Positions 11,118-20,035 of a stretch of 64,000 bases of DNA are shown piece after piece; positions within the stretch are counted from its first letter, which is position 1; the number at the start of each line of letters is the position of its first letter. Source of the stretch: Schizochytrium sp. CCTCC M209059. Its lineage: Eukaryota; Sar; Bigyra; Thraustochytrida; Thraustochytriidae. A model generated the notes under the pieces. That model saw nothing but the letters and a program-made list of their open reading frames with translations, ran no database searches and was not told where the DNA came from. The translations under genes were made by a program, and so were the position numbers. The DNA is taken from NCBI GenBank assembly GCA_000818945.1, contig KN805450.1, positions 72,864 through 136,863 of the forward strand, given 5' to 3'.

Positions 11118-13145
11118 TTAGGCGGCGGTGCGCTTCTTCTTCTTCTTCTTCTTGGCAGGTTCAGACGGCTCCTCCGGGGCCTCCTCGTCGTAGACTATTG
11201 AAGGCGCTGCGCGGTCGGCGGCCACATCTTCATCGTCTGCCTCTTGCGCAGTTCGCAGAGCAACCTGGGAGAGCACAAAGTCGAGACGGCCAGAGAGCTT
11301 GAGAAACTTATCAAAGACCGCGAGACGCGTCTCGATGACTTGGTAAAGACTGCCGAGAACCTCGGGAAGATCCTGGATCTTGACCATGTGCGTGGCATGC
11401 TGCTCCAGCACGGCATGGATCCACAGCAAAAGAGCTTGGCCACGCGCAGGACGCGCCTCGAGCTTGGAGACAACAACACCCAAAAGCTGCACGGCGCGAC
11501 GGGGCGAGAGCCGCTGCACCGTTGCGCCAATGACCTTTTTGTCCTGGTTGCGCAGGCAAACCTCCAGCAGCTGATTGTCGTTGCTCTGCAGCGCTTGCTC
11601 CAGGACAGTGCTCAGAGAACCAGCCGTACCTGGCTGCGCACGTGGGCGCTTCCTTCGCTTGCTGCTTTCACCCTCATTGTCCGTGTCGGCCTCTTCATCG
11701 CCGTCGTCGTCTGCCGCGGCCGCAGCACGGCCTTCGGCCTTGGCGTCCGGCTGCTGGACGCGTTTCTGAAGTGCGGCAGTCAACTCGCGCACGCGCTCAC
11801 CAAGCGTGCGTTCGTCATCTGTGGAACCTGCATCGTCCTCATCGCCGCCGTCCTCGTCGTTGCCATCGTTGTCACCCCCGGTCTGCATCGCTTGAGGTTT
11901 AGCGAGTCCAGTCTTACTGTCCTTCACCACATGCAGCTTCTCCTTGGCCGCGGATTTCTCCTTGGCGGCGCCGTTCGCAGCATCTGCCATGTCCACATCA
12001 TCGTCCTCATCATCGCTGCTGCTAATGAGAGCCCCGCCAGTTTGCAAGAGCCGGGCGTTGGACGAAGCGTCGCCCAGCGTCTTTTTTGCGGGGAGCTCGT
12101 CGATCTTGACCCGCTCAAAGACCGGGCGCAGCGAAGTATCACGCGCCAAGACGAGGTCCCCGGCAGCAGCCAGGAGACCAAGCTGGATCGTCCGGCCCGT
12201 AGCGCCCGCGGGCACGAGGATTTCGTGGTCTGGGGTCGCATGTGCCTGCGCCTCGCTGCCGGACGAAATGCTTGCACGGCAGAGCGAAACCCGGCCGTCC
12301 TCGCTGCAAGCGGCAAGAAGCACGTTCTTCTTCTTACCGGCAAGGGCAAGCTGGATCGGAGGACTCGCGAGCGCAAACGTGCTCGCGGGCTCCCGGACCA
12401 TGGGCGCAGCGCCCGACTCGTCCTCGGTTTCTTCGGCGCCAAGAGAGGCTCGCTTTTTGGACTTCTTCGGGGTTTTGCCCTTGGCCTTCTTGGGCGCATC
12501 GATGGGCCAGAGACTTACGACACGGTCCTCGCAGCACGAGACAAAGCACGATGAATCCGGGGCAAAGGCCAATCCGCGGACAGGCGTCGGGTGACCCGCA
12601 AAGCGCTGGACGCGCGCGCCCGAGGCAAGGTCCCAGAGCTTGATCGAAGTCGAAGCTGTGAGCATACGCGAGTCGTCGTCGCTGATGCAAATTTTCACGC
12701 ACCCTTGTTTGCCCACCTTGAATTTACGCGCTACCGAGTGCTCATCGTCCTCAAGAAGGAACTCGTGCACGTAGCGGCCCTGCGAGCTACAGGCGAAAAG
12801 GCGCTCGGCATCCTTGGAGAAGCACACGTCTGCGACGGCCTCGGCGGCGGAGGCGTCCGGGACCTGAACATTGGACATGATCCGCGTGCCAGTGTTCATG
12901 TCCCACACGTTAATTTGGCCCTTTGCATTGCCCGTCGCAACGAGTCGCTTGTCGCCAGCGCACTGAAAGGCCACGCACGTGTACTGCTGGGTGAGATGGT
13001 CCTTTTCGTGGTGGGCATGCTTGAGTGCGCCCGAGGCCACATCCCAGAGGGCGATGCGGTTGTCGGCGCCGACGTGCACGAGGGCGTCGGCCTCTGCGTT
13101 GAAGGCGCTCAAGCCATTTTCTGCGCTGCTGCCGGCAGCCACCAT
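11118..13145 (-). CDS. WDR43/Utp5-like small-subunit processome WD40 protein
   Basis: A 675-residue single-exon protein. The N-terminal ~310 residues contain WD40 blades, e.g. ADNRIALWDVASGALKHAHH, GQINVWDMNTG, TSIKLWDLASGARVQRFAGH and EDRVVSLWPID. A long acidic, low-complexity linker (about 385-505, with DEDDDVDMAD and GDDDGDEE-type runs) follows. A Utp12 domain lies at about 510-620 (NDNQLLEVCLRNQDKKVI, VQLLGVVVSKLEARPARGQA, LLLWIHAVLEQH). The C-terminus is acidic, then poly-Lys (AKKKKKKKKRTAA), a likely nuclear/nucleolar signal. WD40 plus Utp12 is the architecture of Utp5/WDR43 of the t-UTP subcomplex, which supports pre-rRNA transcription and early 18S processing. Other Utp12 proteins (Utp4, Utp12, Utp13, Utp21) carry two propellers; one propeller and this length favour Utp5. 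It is divergent from the Vma22-like gene. Confidence 0.92.
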   Translation of the reverse strand: MVAAGSSAENGLSAFNAEADALVHVGADNRIALWDVASGALKHAHHEKDHLTQQYTCVAFQCAGDKRLVATGNAKGQINVWDMNTGTRIMSNVQVPDASAAEAVADVCFSKDAERLFACSSQGRYVHEFLLEDDEHSVARKFKVGKQGCVKICISDDDSRMLTASTSIKLWDLASGARVQRFAGHPTPVRGLAFAPDSSCFVSCCEDRVVSLWPIDAPKKAKGKTPKKSKKRASLGAEETEDESGAAPMVREPASTFALASPPIQLALAGKKKNVLLAACSEDGRVSLCRASISSGSEAQAHATPDHEILVPAGATGRTIQLGLLAAAGDLVLARDTSLRPVFERVKIDELPAKKTLGDASSNARLLQTGGALISSSDDEDDDVDMADAANGAAKEKSAAKEKLHVVKDSKTGLAKPQAMQTGGDNDGNDEDGGDEDDAGSTDDERTLGERVRELTAALQKRVQQPDAKAEGRAAAAADDDGDEEADTDNEGESSKRRKRPRAQPGTAGSLSTVLEQALQSNDNQLLEVCLRNQDKKVIGATVQRLSPRRAVQLLGVVVSKLEARPARGQALLLWIHAVLEQHATHMVKIQDLPEVLGSLYQVIETRLAVFDKFLKLSGRLDFVLSQVALRTAQEADDEDVAADRAAPSIVYDEEAPEEPSEPAKKKKKKKRTAA

Positions 13146-13915
13146 TTGTCTTGCTTGCTCCTCGCTCGTTCAAGGGACTGCCCTTCTTCTTCTTTCACGG
13201 ACCGAGCTTTACGACAGACAAGCTGGCCGTAAGCTGCTTGCTGGGTTGGCGGCAGGCACGCCTCCACCCGCTCGCGCCCCGCTCCGTACTGCGCGCGCCA
13301 CTTGCCCGCTCGCTCGCTCGCTCGCTCGCTCGCTCCGCTGCTCGGGGTCTGCCACCGCTGGCCGCCGCCACCAACCACCCCTCTCTCTGCCTGTCTGTCT
13401 GTCTCTCTGTCTGTCTCTCTGTCTGCCTGTCTGCCCATCTGCCAATGTCTGGGTCACCAGCAATTCCGCCGCCGCAACGCATTTTCGACTCGCCGCAACG
13501 CAATTTCTTTTGCGCCGCAACGCAATTTCTTCTGCGCCGCAACGCAAATGATGGTCGACGGCGAACCCTGTTTCCCCTCCAAGCATGTCAAAGTACGTAG
13601 GCCTATAGCGAGGCCTACGAGCAGATAGTAAGATGGACTTGGTGGCAGGTTTCCAGATTGCGAACAGATACGGCGCCGACGACGCGAGGGGCGGGCGGAG
13701 CGCGCTTTGCTCGGGCACTGCGCGTTGGCGCGCGGTCGAGCGGGCACGTTCGTGCATCGAAGGAGAGTCACACCATAGATCGTCAAGGTTGAGAGCCTTT
13801 CGAGGAGGTGTTCCCGCCTTTTGAGAGAGAGAAGCAAGACACAGAGAGAGAAGAGGGCTCAGAAGCCTGAAGCCTGAGCAGACCGGAATCAGAAAGGAGC
13901 GCCTTGAGACAGAAC
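13146..13915. other. Divergent promoter region with two repeat blocks
   Basis: Between WDR43 (-) and the Vma22-like gene (+). It holds (CGCT)n around 13311-13335, a CTGT/CTCTGT-type run at 13389-13440, a four-copy ~22-bp repeat at 13470-13549, and an AGGCCTA motif near 13600. No gene seen. Confidence 0.65.
13470..13549. repeat. Four-copy 21-22-bp tandem repeat (CGCCGCAACGCAATTTCTTYTG)
   Basis: Copies begin at about 13470, 13491, 13513 and 13535. The CGCCGCAACGC core is invariant, the T-rich half varies and the last copy is truncated. It lies in the shared upstream region of two divergent genes. Confidence 0.85.
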
Positions 13916-14515
13916 ATGGACGACTCGGCAGTCTTGAGCCTTTTGGAAGGCGCCGAACGCACTGTAGATTTGCATCGAGAGCTCGAAAGTCTACTGCGCA
14001 AGGGTTTTGTCGAGCTCTCGAGCGCGAAATTCTCAAAGGGCCTCGTGGGCAATACGCTCGTTTCGCCCGATGGATTCCCGGCAGAGGCACGTGCCCTTCG
14101 CGTCGTTGATGCCAACGAGCCGTGTACAAATGACGCTTCCCATTTTTCTTTGCATTTGCGAAGCACAACAAGCCCAGAGAACGCTGATGAAAACGAGGAC
14201 AAGCAAAAGGGAAAAGAGGGACTTCGTCAGCGAAAGCCAGCGCTAAAAGGTTCGCCAGCACAAGATGACTCAACATTGGCGACACAGCCCAAGCATCGTA
14301 CAGATGACCCTCTTTACCGCTGGCTTCGCATGAAGCCGCGTAATCAGCTTGAGCGCGCGCAAACAGCCTTTACTCAATCGCTGGCTCTCGTCGTCGAGCT
14401 CGCGGAGCACAAGCTCTTGCTTGCTGCGACCGCCTCTGACATCAAAGTACCCACTTCACGGAACGACGATACTGACGAAAGCGCCCCGCAGCAGGAGGAA
14501 GTGGAGGCCGCCTGA
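13916..14515 (+). CDS. Vma22/CCDC115-like V-ATPase assembly factor
   Basis: 199 residues, single exon, first ATG at 13916. The N-terminus (MDDSAVLSLLEGAERTVDLH, then LESLLRKGFVELSSAKFSKG) is a short coiled-coil hairpin like that of CCDC115/Vma22. The middle (about 75-135) is a charged linker. The C-terminal motif DDPLYRWLRMKPRNQLERAQ, followed by a helix, matches the conserved DPL-W-F...L..AQ..F block of the family. Known role: with Vma12 and Vma21 homologues, assembly of the V-ATPase Vo sector in the ER. The protein ends in an acidic tail. Identification rests on short motifs, so confidence is moderate; a coiled-coil protein of another family is the alternative. Confidence 0.7.
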   Translation: MDDSAVLSLLEGAERTVDLHRELESLLRKGFVELSSAKFSKGLVGNTLVSPDGFPAEARALRVVDANEPCTNDASHFSLHLRSTTSPENADENEDKQKGKEGLRQRKPALKGSPAQDDSTLATQPKHRTDDPLYRWLRMKPRNQLERAQTAFTQSLALVVELAEHKLLLAATASDIKVPTSRNDDTDESAPQQEEVEAA

Positions 14516-14859
14516 GAGTGTTGGCAAGATTGTTTACGTGGTGGCATTGAAGATTGAGAGATCAGGACCAGAATGTGTTCAAATGAGTACGCGCAGATTG
14601 TTGTAAGAGTATACTATCGTTTGACGTTACATATTCAGCCTTGCGCATGCATGCTTTGGTGAAGGTAAGCTTGATTGGTAAGAGTAAATTATCGTTTGAC
14701 TTTGCGCACGCATGCATGCATGCATGCATGCATTGGTGAGGATGAGCTTGATAAGAATAGCGAGCAGCGCATTGTACCCGTCATAGCATACGTTGGACGT
14801 GAACGATATTCTCAACCTCGTGTTTCGTTTCAAGAGTCGTACCTATGGCGTTTCATTCG
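14516..14859. other. Convergent intergenic region with a tandem segmental duplication
   Basis: Contains two imperfect ~78-bp direct copies (14596-14671 and 14672-14752) and an ATGC microsatellite (14708-14732) inside the second. No gene seen. Confidence 0.75.
14596..14752. repeat. Imperfect tandem duplication, ~78 bp x 2
   Basis: Both copies share GATTGnTGTAAGAGTA / GATTGGTAAGAGTA, then ATCGTTTGAC, TTGCGCAnGCATGC, TTGGTGA and GAGCTTGAT/AAGCTTGAT. Copy 2 has an expanded ATGC run. Confidence 0.8.
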
Positions 14860-16884
14860 TCATGTTTTTTTCCGCTTGCTCCGGGAGCTCTTCTTGTTAC
14901 ACTTGATCCAAGGCTTGAGCTTATTCTTTGCGCAAGGATCTGCAGGAACCAGATTCGGGCGACCAGGCACCTTGCATTTGTAAAGATCGCTCTCGGTGGT
15001 GTTTCGAACATCGAGAAAGCCCCACGGTGAGAGCTCGACGTCTCTCTCTGGCCCTCGCGACGAGACGAGACGCATTGCTCCCGCGACGAGACCAGCATGC
15101 GAAAGGATGGCCACGGCCATCTCTGCGCCAACGGGGCGAATATCACTACCCGCGTCAGCTGCCATCTTTGCCCGAAGCTTTTCTTTTCGTTGCTGAGCAA
15201 TACTACCGCCGCCGCCGCCGCCGCCGCCACTTGCGCCCGCATCGTCGTCGTCATCGTTTCCGAAATCAATTGTTTCGCCCGCTAACTTGGCCTGTCTGCG
15301 CGCTTCAATAAAGGCCTTGGAGGAGCTGGTCTCGATCATGAGCGGGTAAGGAATGAGAGCGTCGTAAAATGCCCAATCGATGGAAATGCCCGACGATGAA
15401 ATCTCCAAGGTCTTGCGTCGCGGTTTGAAAGAGTACTCGCCATGTCCTATGGCATTCATTTGCTGGCAGAGTTGCCGTCCAACGGACGCGTGCGCACGCT
15501 CGACATGGGGCTGCACAGTGCAGTAATTGCGCGGCTGCAGCACACCTCCAATGCAGCAATGCACAGCCAAAAGTCCGGACACGGGCGTGGTAAGTCGCCG
15601 CTTGCGGGCCAAGGCGCGACGAACACGTGCGTCGTTCGCGAGCGCATCTGCGGATTCGCTTGCGCCAAAGATCCAATCTCGAAACGCGCGCGTCTCGGCA
15701 GCCTCGAACGGGCTTGCCCCCATGTACACTTCGCTTTCGGTCCACGTCTGTCCGTGGCCCCATGTGAAGCCGTCAGATCCCCAATTTCGGTTGAGATCAA
15801 TACCGATGGACCCATCGGCATTCTTTTGCCGATTCTTGCGCCAGAATCGCTTTTGCTTTTCCTCTTCGCGCTCGCTATCGGGCCGTGCAGAAAAAGTGTG
15901 CGCATAGCCATCTGGATTGAGAATTGGGACCAACCAGATATTGACGACTTTGAGCAGAGACGGTGCGCGAAGAAGCGCAGCCTCTTGCTTCTCATTTTCG
16001 CTCGAGAGAGGGGGCATTTCGTCTGCGCCGACGAGCAAGAGTCTTGCAGCTTCTGCCAGCGCCATTGGAACCATCCATTCGCGCCCATGTTCTGTGCCAA
16101 GAATCACGACGTTGGGGTTTGCATTGGCTTGCGTCGAGACGGCAAGTCGTAGGGCAACGATGGGTCTGCCTTGGGCCGAGGTCCCAATTTGGCCCAGTGA
16201 CACGTGATCTGGAAAGCGGTCTCGAAGCCATGTGAAAAACGTGAACATGGCGTCGAGGTCACGAAACTCGTCAAAAAAGGCGCCGCTACGGGCGCGACCA
16301 CGGTCGTCAAAGGATGCATGCAGCAGCTTTTCGGTCTGCAGTCGAGCCTTTTCTGCTGCTGCTTTGCGTTTCGATACACTGGCTTTTGTCGTCGACGTCG
16401 AAGACGCAGACATGCCTAGACGCAACGCTTCTGCGTCGAGTGGCTTGAGGCCCTCAAGAAGAAGATCGCGGTAGCCGGTTTTAAGTTTGACCCGTTTCGG
16501 GGCTTGCGTTGCGGCGCGCAGGTCGAAGGTTTCTGGTGGTGTTTTTTTCACATCGGCACGAGCTTCAGCGAGATCGTCGCTTACCTCGCTGTCGTCGTTC
16601 TTGGTCAACCTGAGCCGTCTCTCGTCACCGTTGCCTGGATCGAGGGCGCCAAGGCTATGCCAGGATCTCAAAGTCACGAGAAAAGCCAAGGAAACGAGGG
16701 TCAAGAGGCCCAGGCGCACGTGCGTTCGCGTAGTGTGCGCGCGCGCTTTTCGCCACGAGCCCCAAAGGCTCGATTCTACGCGCCGCGTCGTCGGCTCATC
16801 GATTGTCTCGTGGCGCGTATCTGTGTTGTCGCGCTTGTTGCGTCGACCACTGCCGCGCTCCGAGGTCTGAGCGCGCCTTTGCAT
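14860..16884 (-). CDS. M14-family zinc carboxypeptidase, type II membrane-anchored
   Basis: 674 residues, single exon. A basic ~55-residue N-terminus precedes one hydrophobic segment (LGLLTLVSLAFLVTL, about 57-72), indicating a signal anchor. The peptidase M14 domain spans about 205-620. Zinc ligands are HxxE in TEHGREWM (His266, Glu269) and His442 in LAVHCCIGG. Substrate/anion residues are in GIDLNRNWG (Asn-Arg), and the catalytic glutamate is in MIETSS (Glu518). The spacing is that of A/B-type metallocarboxypeptidases, which remove C-terminal residues from peptides. A Gly-rich insert (about 555-565, GGC repeat) and a poly-basic C-terminus (SSRSKRKKT) are additions. No cleavable propeptide is obvious. 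A GACT-type run lies ~35 bp upstream of the start. Confidence 0.93.
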   Translation of the reverse strand: MQRRAQTSERGSGRRNKRDNTDTRHETIDEPTTRRVESSLWGSWRKARAHTTRTHVRLGLLTLVSLAFLVTLRSWHSLGALDPGNGDERRLRLTKNDDSEVSDDLAEARADVKKTPPETFDLRAATQAPKRVKLKTGYRDLLLEGLKPLDAEALRLGMSASSTSTTKASVSKRKAAAEKARLQTEKLLHASFDDRGRARSGAFFDEFRDLDAMFTFFTWLRDRFPDHVSLGQIGTSAQGRPIVALRLAVSTQANANPNVVILGTEHGREWMVPMALAEAARLLLVGADEMPPLSSENEKQEAALLRAPSLLKVVNIWLVPILNPDGYAHTFSARPDSEREEEKQKRFWRKNRQKNADGSIGIDLNRNWGSDGFTWGHGQTWTESEVYMGASPFEAAETRAFRDWIFGASESADALANDARVRRALARKRRLTTPVSGLLAVHCCIGGVLQPRNYCTVQPHVERAHASVGRQLCQQMNAIGHGEYSFKPRRKTLEISSSGISIDWAFYDALIPYPLMIETSSSKAFIEARRQAKLAGETIDFGNDDDDDAGASGGGGGGGGSIAQQRKEKLRAKMAADAGSDIRPVGAEMAVAILSHAGLVAGAMRLVSSRGPERDVELSPWGFLDVRNTTESDLYKCKVPGRPNLVPADPCAKNKLKPWIKCNKKSSRSKRKKT

Positions 16885-17425
16885 GTCGTCGTCGCGACGC
16901 CTCCAGGCTCATTCACAGACTGACTAACTGACTGCCTGACTGACTGACTGAATGACTGTGAGTTGATTCTTTGGTCCAATCCATCTGCTTTGGGATGGTA
17001 AAATTGCGTTGTCTGGGGAAATAGACTAAACATGCACGGCGCTAGCGCTGCAGGAGGCGGTTTTTTCTTGAACATACGCGGGCGGCCAAAGGAGCAGGTC
17101 TGGCCTAGTTTGCAGATCTGGAATTGTCTATACCTTACATGAAAGCAACCACAGACAGACTTGTGGTAGTAGTAGTAGGCTTAATTAATGGGGAAAAAAA
17201 AAAAAGGAAAGTGAAAAAGAAAAATTGTGATTCCTATTGTTCCGTTGCCGATTTCGAAGAATTCAGAAGAGCAGAATTGGCTCGCCTTCGCCGCGCCGAT
17301 CGTACGCGCATCCAAGGGCCATGGGGATAATGCCAAAGGATGATGGATGAACTCCGTCTGCCCGGCTAGATATTGGCCGCCCGGATGCAAACCCAGAGCC
17401 AAAATCTAAGAAAAAAACAACCATA
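16885..17425. other. Intergenic region with GACT repeat
   Basis: GACT-type repeat at 16917-16958, just upstream of the carboxypeptidase start. Around 17230-17300 a frame reading DFEEFRRAELARLRRAD on the plus strand could be an upstream exon of the next entry: a GTACGC donor after GATC and an acceptor near CCCGGCTAG keep frame. This is speculative. Confidence 0.5.
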
Positions 17426-17773
17426 ATGTCTGAGGAGATCTTGGACGAGAAAAGGATGCCGGATCTAGGTGAGGTTCCGGGCGTGAGCAGAGCAGAGCTC
17501 CGCACGTGGTCTCGACGCGGACTGCGATCGGTGAATACATTTGCTATCGCAGGCGACCCCTCACAGCCTCGGCTCTCGAGCGAGGTCTGGGACATGCAAG
17601 CCCCGCCTCCTTTGCAGAGAATTGTACGCGCTATTGAGACTGCAACAGGGCCGAAGACGAAGACGACGGAATATCGCGCAGAGGAATTCAAAGAGGCCCT
17701 GCATCTTGTGCCTGCACGGCCAAGACGAGGTGTCGCCTCAGCATGCCTGCTTCACCTTTTGTCGGAATCTTGA
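17426..17773 (+). CDS. Hypothetical protein (doubtful small gene)
   Basis: 115 codons starting MSEEILDEKRMPDLGEVPGV after an AC-rich leader (ACAACCATAATG). Codon use is coding-like and the sequence is charged, with no recognised domain and no membrane segment. The frame is open further upstream to about 17352 (reading PEPKSKKKTTI before the ATG). A splice from a GTACGC donor near 17300 would join it in phase to a DFEEFRRAELARLRRAD-coding piece, so this may be the second exon of a longer gene. A competing minus-strand frame (17691-17263) looks less natural. Function unknown. Confidence 0.35.
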   Translation: MSEEILDEKRMPDLGEVPGVSRAELRTWSRRGLRSVNTFAIAGDPSQPRLSSEVWDMQAPPPLQRIVRAIETATGPKTKTTEYRAEEFKEALHLVPARPRRGVASACLLHLLSES

Positions 17774-17845
17774 TACAATTTTCGCTATGTGGCATCATTC
17801 TTTTCTCGTCAGTTGGTATAATCGATAGCATCAAACAGACTAGGC

Positions 17846-18671
17846 CTAGTATGGAACAAGCTTGGGTTTTTTCGCAGATGCCGATGATTGAGGTGCATTA
17901 TCGGAAGGTGAGGTCGAGGTCTGGTCCTTCTTGGTCTTGGACTTCTTTTTGGTTTTCTTTTTCCTTTTGCGACCTTTGACAACACCAATCGCGACACGTG
18001 AACCAAAAAGTTCCTCATCTTCAGAGTCATCGCGTGTTTCTTTATCCACTTCATCGCCTTGAGACTTTTGCGTCTCAGATTGAAGAGTTGATGGTCCCGA
18101 AGAAGTCTGAGGATCCTCTAAAGTCTGCGCGGATCTGCCTGATCCGGAGCGCACTTTGGCACGATTCTTTTGAGCCTCGGCTGCAATCGACGAAAAGGGG
18201 AGAAAGCGATACCACACGTCAGCAAAGAAATGTTTGGCTAAAAAGAACGAAAGTATGCGAAAATGGTGGGTACGAGACTTACCGAAGGCTGCCATTTGCG
18301 TTTCCTCTTCCAGTTTGTTCTGCATTGCCTTAGCATGCTGTTTCTCTTGCTGCTCGCGGAGAAAGGCGAGTTCGTCTTCATCAAGCTCAGGGGGCAGGTC
18401 TGTGTGTACGGCGAGGAAAGGTACATCTAGGCGTTAGTCGTACGTTCCATTTCTCTCTCTCCTTTGTTTGTGTCTGTGTCTGTGTCTGTGTCTGTGTGCG
18501 CCCGCGTGGCGCGCCGCGCCCCGTATGCCTCTACCTGCTTTACTGCCTTTTTTCCTGCCTGCCAAATTATAATATGATAGCTAAAGTTCGTCCAGATCTT
18601 GAGATATCCATGTTACGACGCACACGAGCAGGACCGTGGACCATCCGTCGTTCGTTCGTTCGTTCGTTCGT

Positions 18672-18702
<31 letters not shown>

Positions 18703-19083
18703 TCATCCATGCATCGGCCATGGGACGACCTACGGACCACAGACAGGATTTCTTCTCTTTTTTTTTTTTCATCATGTCCCTGACGTGCTGGCCGAGGCAA
18801 GCAAATTGAAAAGAATAGACAACATACCTTGTGCAGCGCGTTGACGCTGCCATTCCTCCTGCTGTTCTTCGCGCTGGCTCTGCAGCTGGTCGTAGAGCGA
18901 GGCGTGCTCGCGCTTGGCAAGAATCTCGCGCTCGCGCTCGAGCGCCGAGGGAGGGTTTCCGTCGCCAGGCGCGTGGTGCTCGATGCGCTCCACCTCTTCC
19001 TCTGTGCCCTCTGTCCCGTTGGCGCCGCTGCGCAGGACCGCCGTGCGCACGAAGTTCAGGCCCGCGCGACCCCCCTCCTCCAT
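17846..19083 (-). CDS. FAM192A/PIP30 (NIP30 domain) protein, 3 exons
   Basis: Exons 19083-18828, 18399-18283 and 18180-17846 join in frame to 235 residues, with GT-AG introns of 428 and 102 bp. The N-terminal half matches the NIP30 domain: LNFVRTAVLRS, then ASLYDQLQSQREEQQEEWQR, and across the first splice LPPELDEDELAFLREQQEKQ with MQNKLEEETQMAAF. The C-terminal half is acidic (RDDSEDEELFG, CK2-like sites), then strongly basic (KGRKRKKKTKKKSKTKK), a likely nuclear signal. Human FAM192A/PIP30 binds the PA28-gamma proteasome activator in the nucleus; the same partner here is inference. Intron 1 contains a (TTCG)n array. The AGGCCTA motif overlaps the stop codon region. Confidence 0.85.
18646..18700. 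repeat. (TTCG)n tetranucleotide array inside intron 1 of the PIP30-like gene
   Basis: About 13 uninterrupted copies of TTCG/CGTT. It lies wholly between the two splice sites at 18827 and 18400. Confidence 0.9.
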
Positions 19084-20002
19084 GACGCCGGGCTCGAGCG
19101 CGGGCTGGAGCGCGGGCTGGAGCGGGGCTGGAGTACTCGCCTAACCACTACTTCGTACTACTTCATCTTGAACTCGCTCGCTCGAGCAATCGATCTCGGC
19201 GCCCTCGAGCGAGCCTTCGCCGCGCGCTCACTGCCAGGATCCGCGTTCTATGGCGATTCTGACTGCAGCCAGCTCCAATTCCGCGCTCGCGGGTCGCAGG
19301 CTCGTTCCGCGAGGCGGGCGAGGCGACGGACCCCTTCTCCCTCTTCCCTCCCGACCTCCCTCCCTCCCTCCCTCCCTCCCATGCACGGCCTGGCGGATGG
19401 ATGGATGACTGACTCGCCGCGCCGACGAGCTGAGCGAGCTGCCCGCTGCTGTTCTACTCCCGCAGGCGTCGTTTCCGGTCCGGGCGCGCGCGCTTTCGCG
19501 GCGACGGCACCGGCGCGGGCACGGGCGGCGGCGGATGACGCTCTCGGAGCAGGCGCATACGCAAGGAGGCACGTGCGAGGGCCAGGCCTGCGCAGGGAGG
19601 AGGGAGGGAGGGAGAGAGAGAGACCCGGCAAGGAGGGGAGGCAGGCAGGGAGGCAGGGAGGAGGCTCGCGAGCCCGGCCTTGGACCGGCGGTCGATCGCG
19701 GATGCCGCGGCCGCCCCGGATATCCATCCCAGGAATTCGGAAGAGCGAGCGAGCGAGCGAGCGAGAGGACGCGCGCGAAGGCCAGCAAGCCAGCTGTGCT
19801 TAGCTGTGCTCAGCTGTGCACAGCTGTGCTCAGCTGTGCTTCTGACGACTACGTGCTGGCGCTCCTCGAGTTCTCCTTTGGCTTCCTCCCGTCGTCAGCG
19901 AAGGCGTCGCAGTCGGTCGATAGCCCAGCTGTTGCAGCACCAGCAGCACCAGCAGCACCAGCAGCAGCACCAGCTGGGACTCGGCTTCGTTCACTTCCGC
20001 GG

Positions 20003-20035
<33 letters not shown>

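Noticed and set aside
11244..12554. 436-codon plus-strand open frame
   Set aside because: Antisense to the WDR43/Utp5 gene; no conserved motif.
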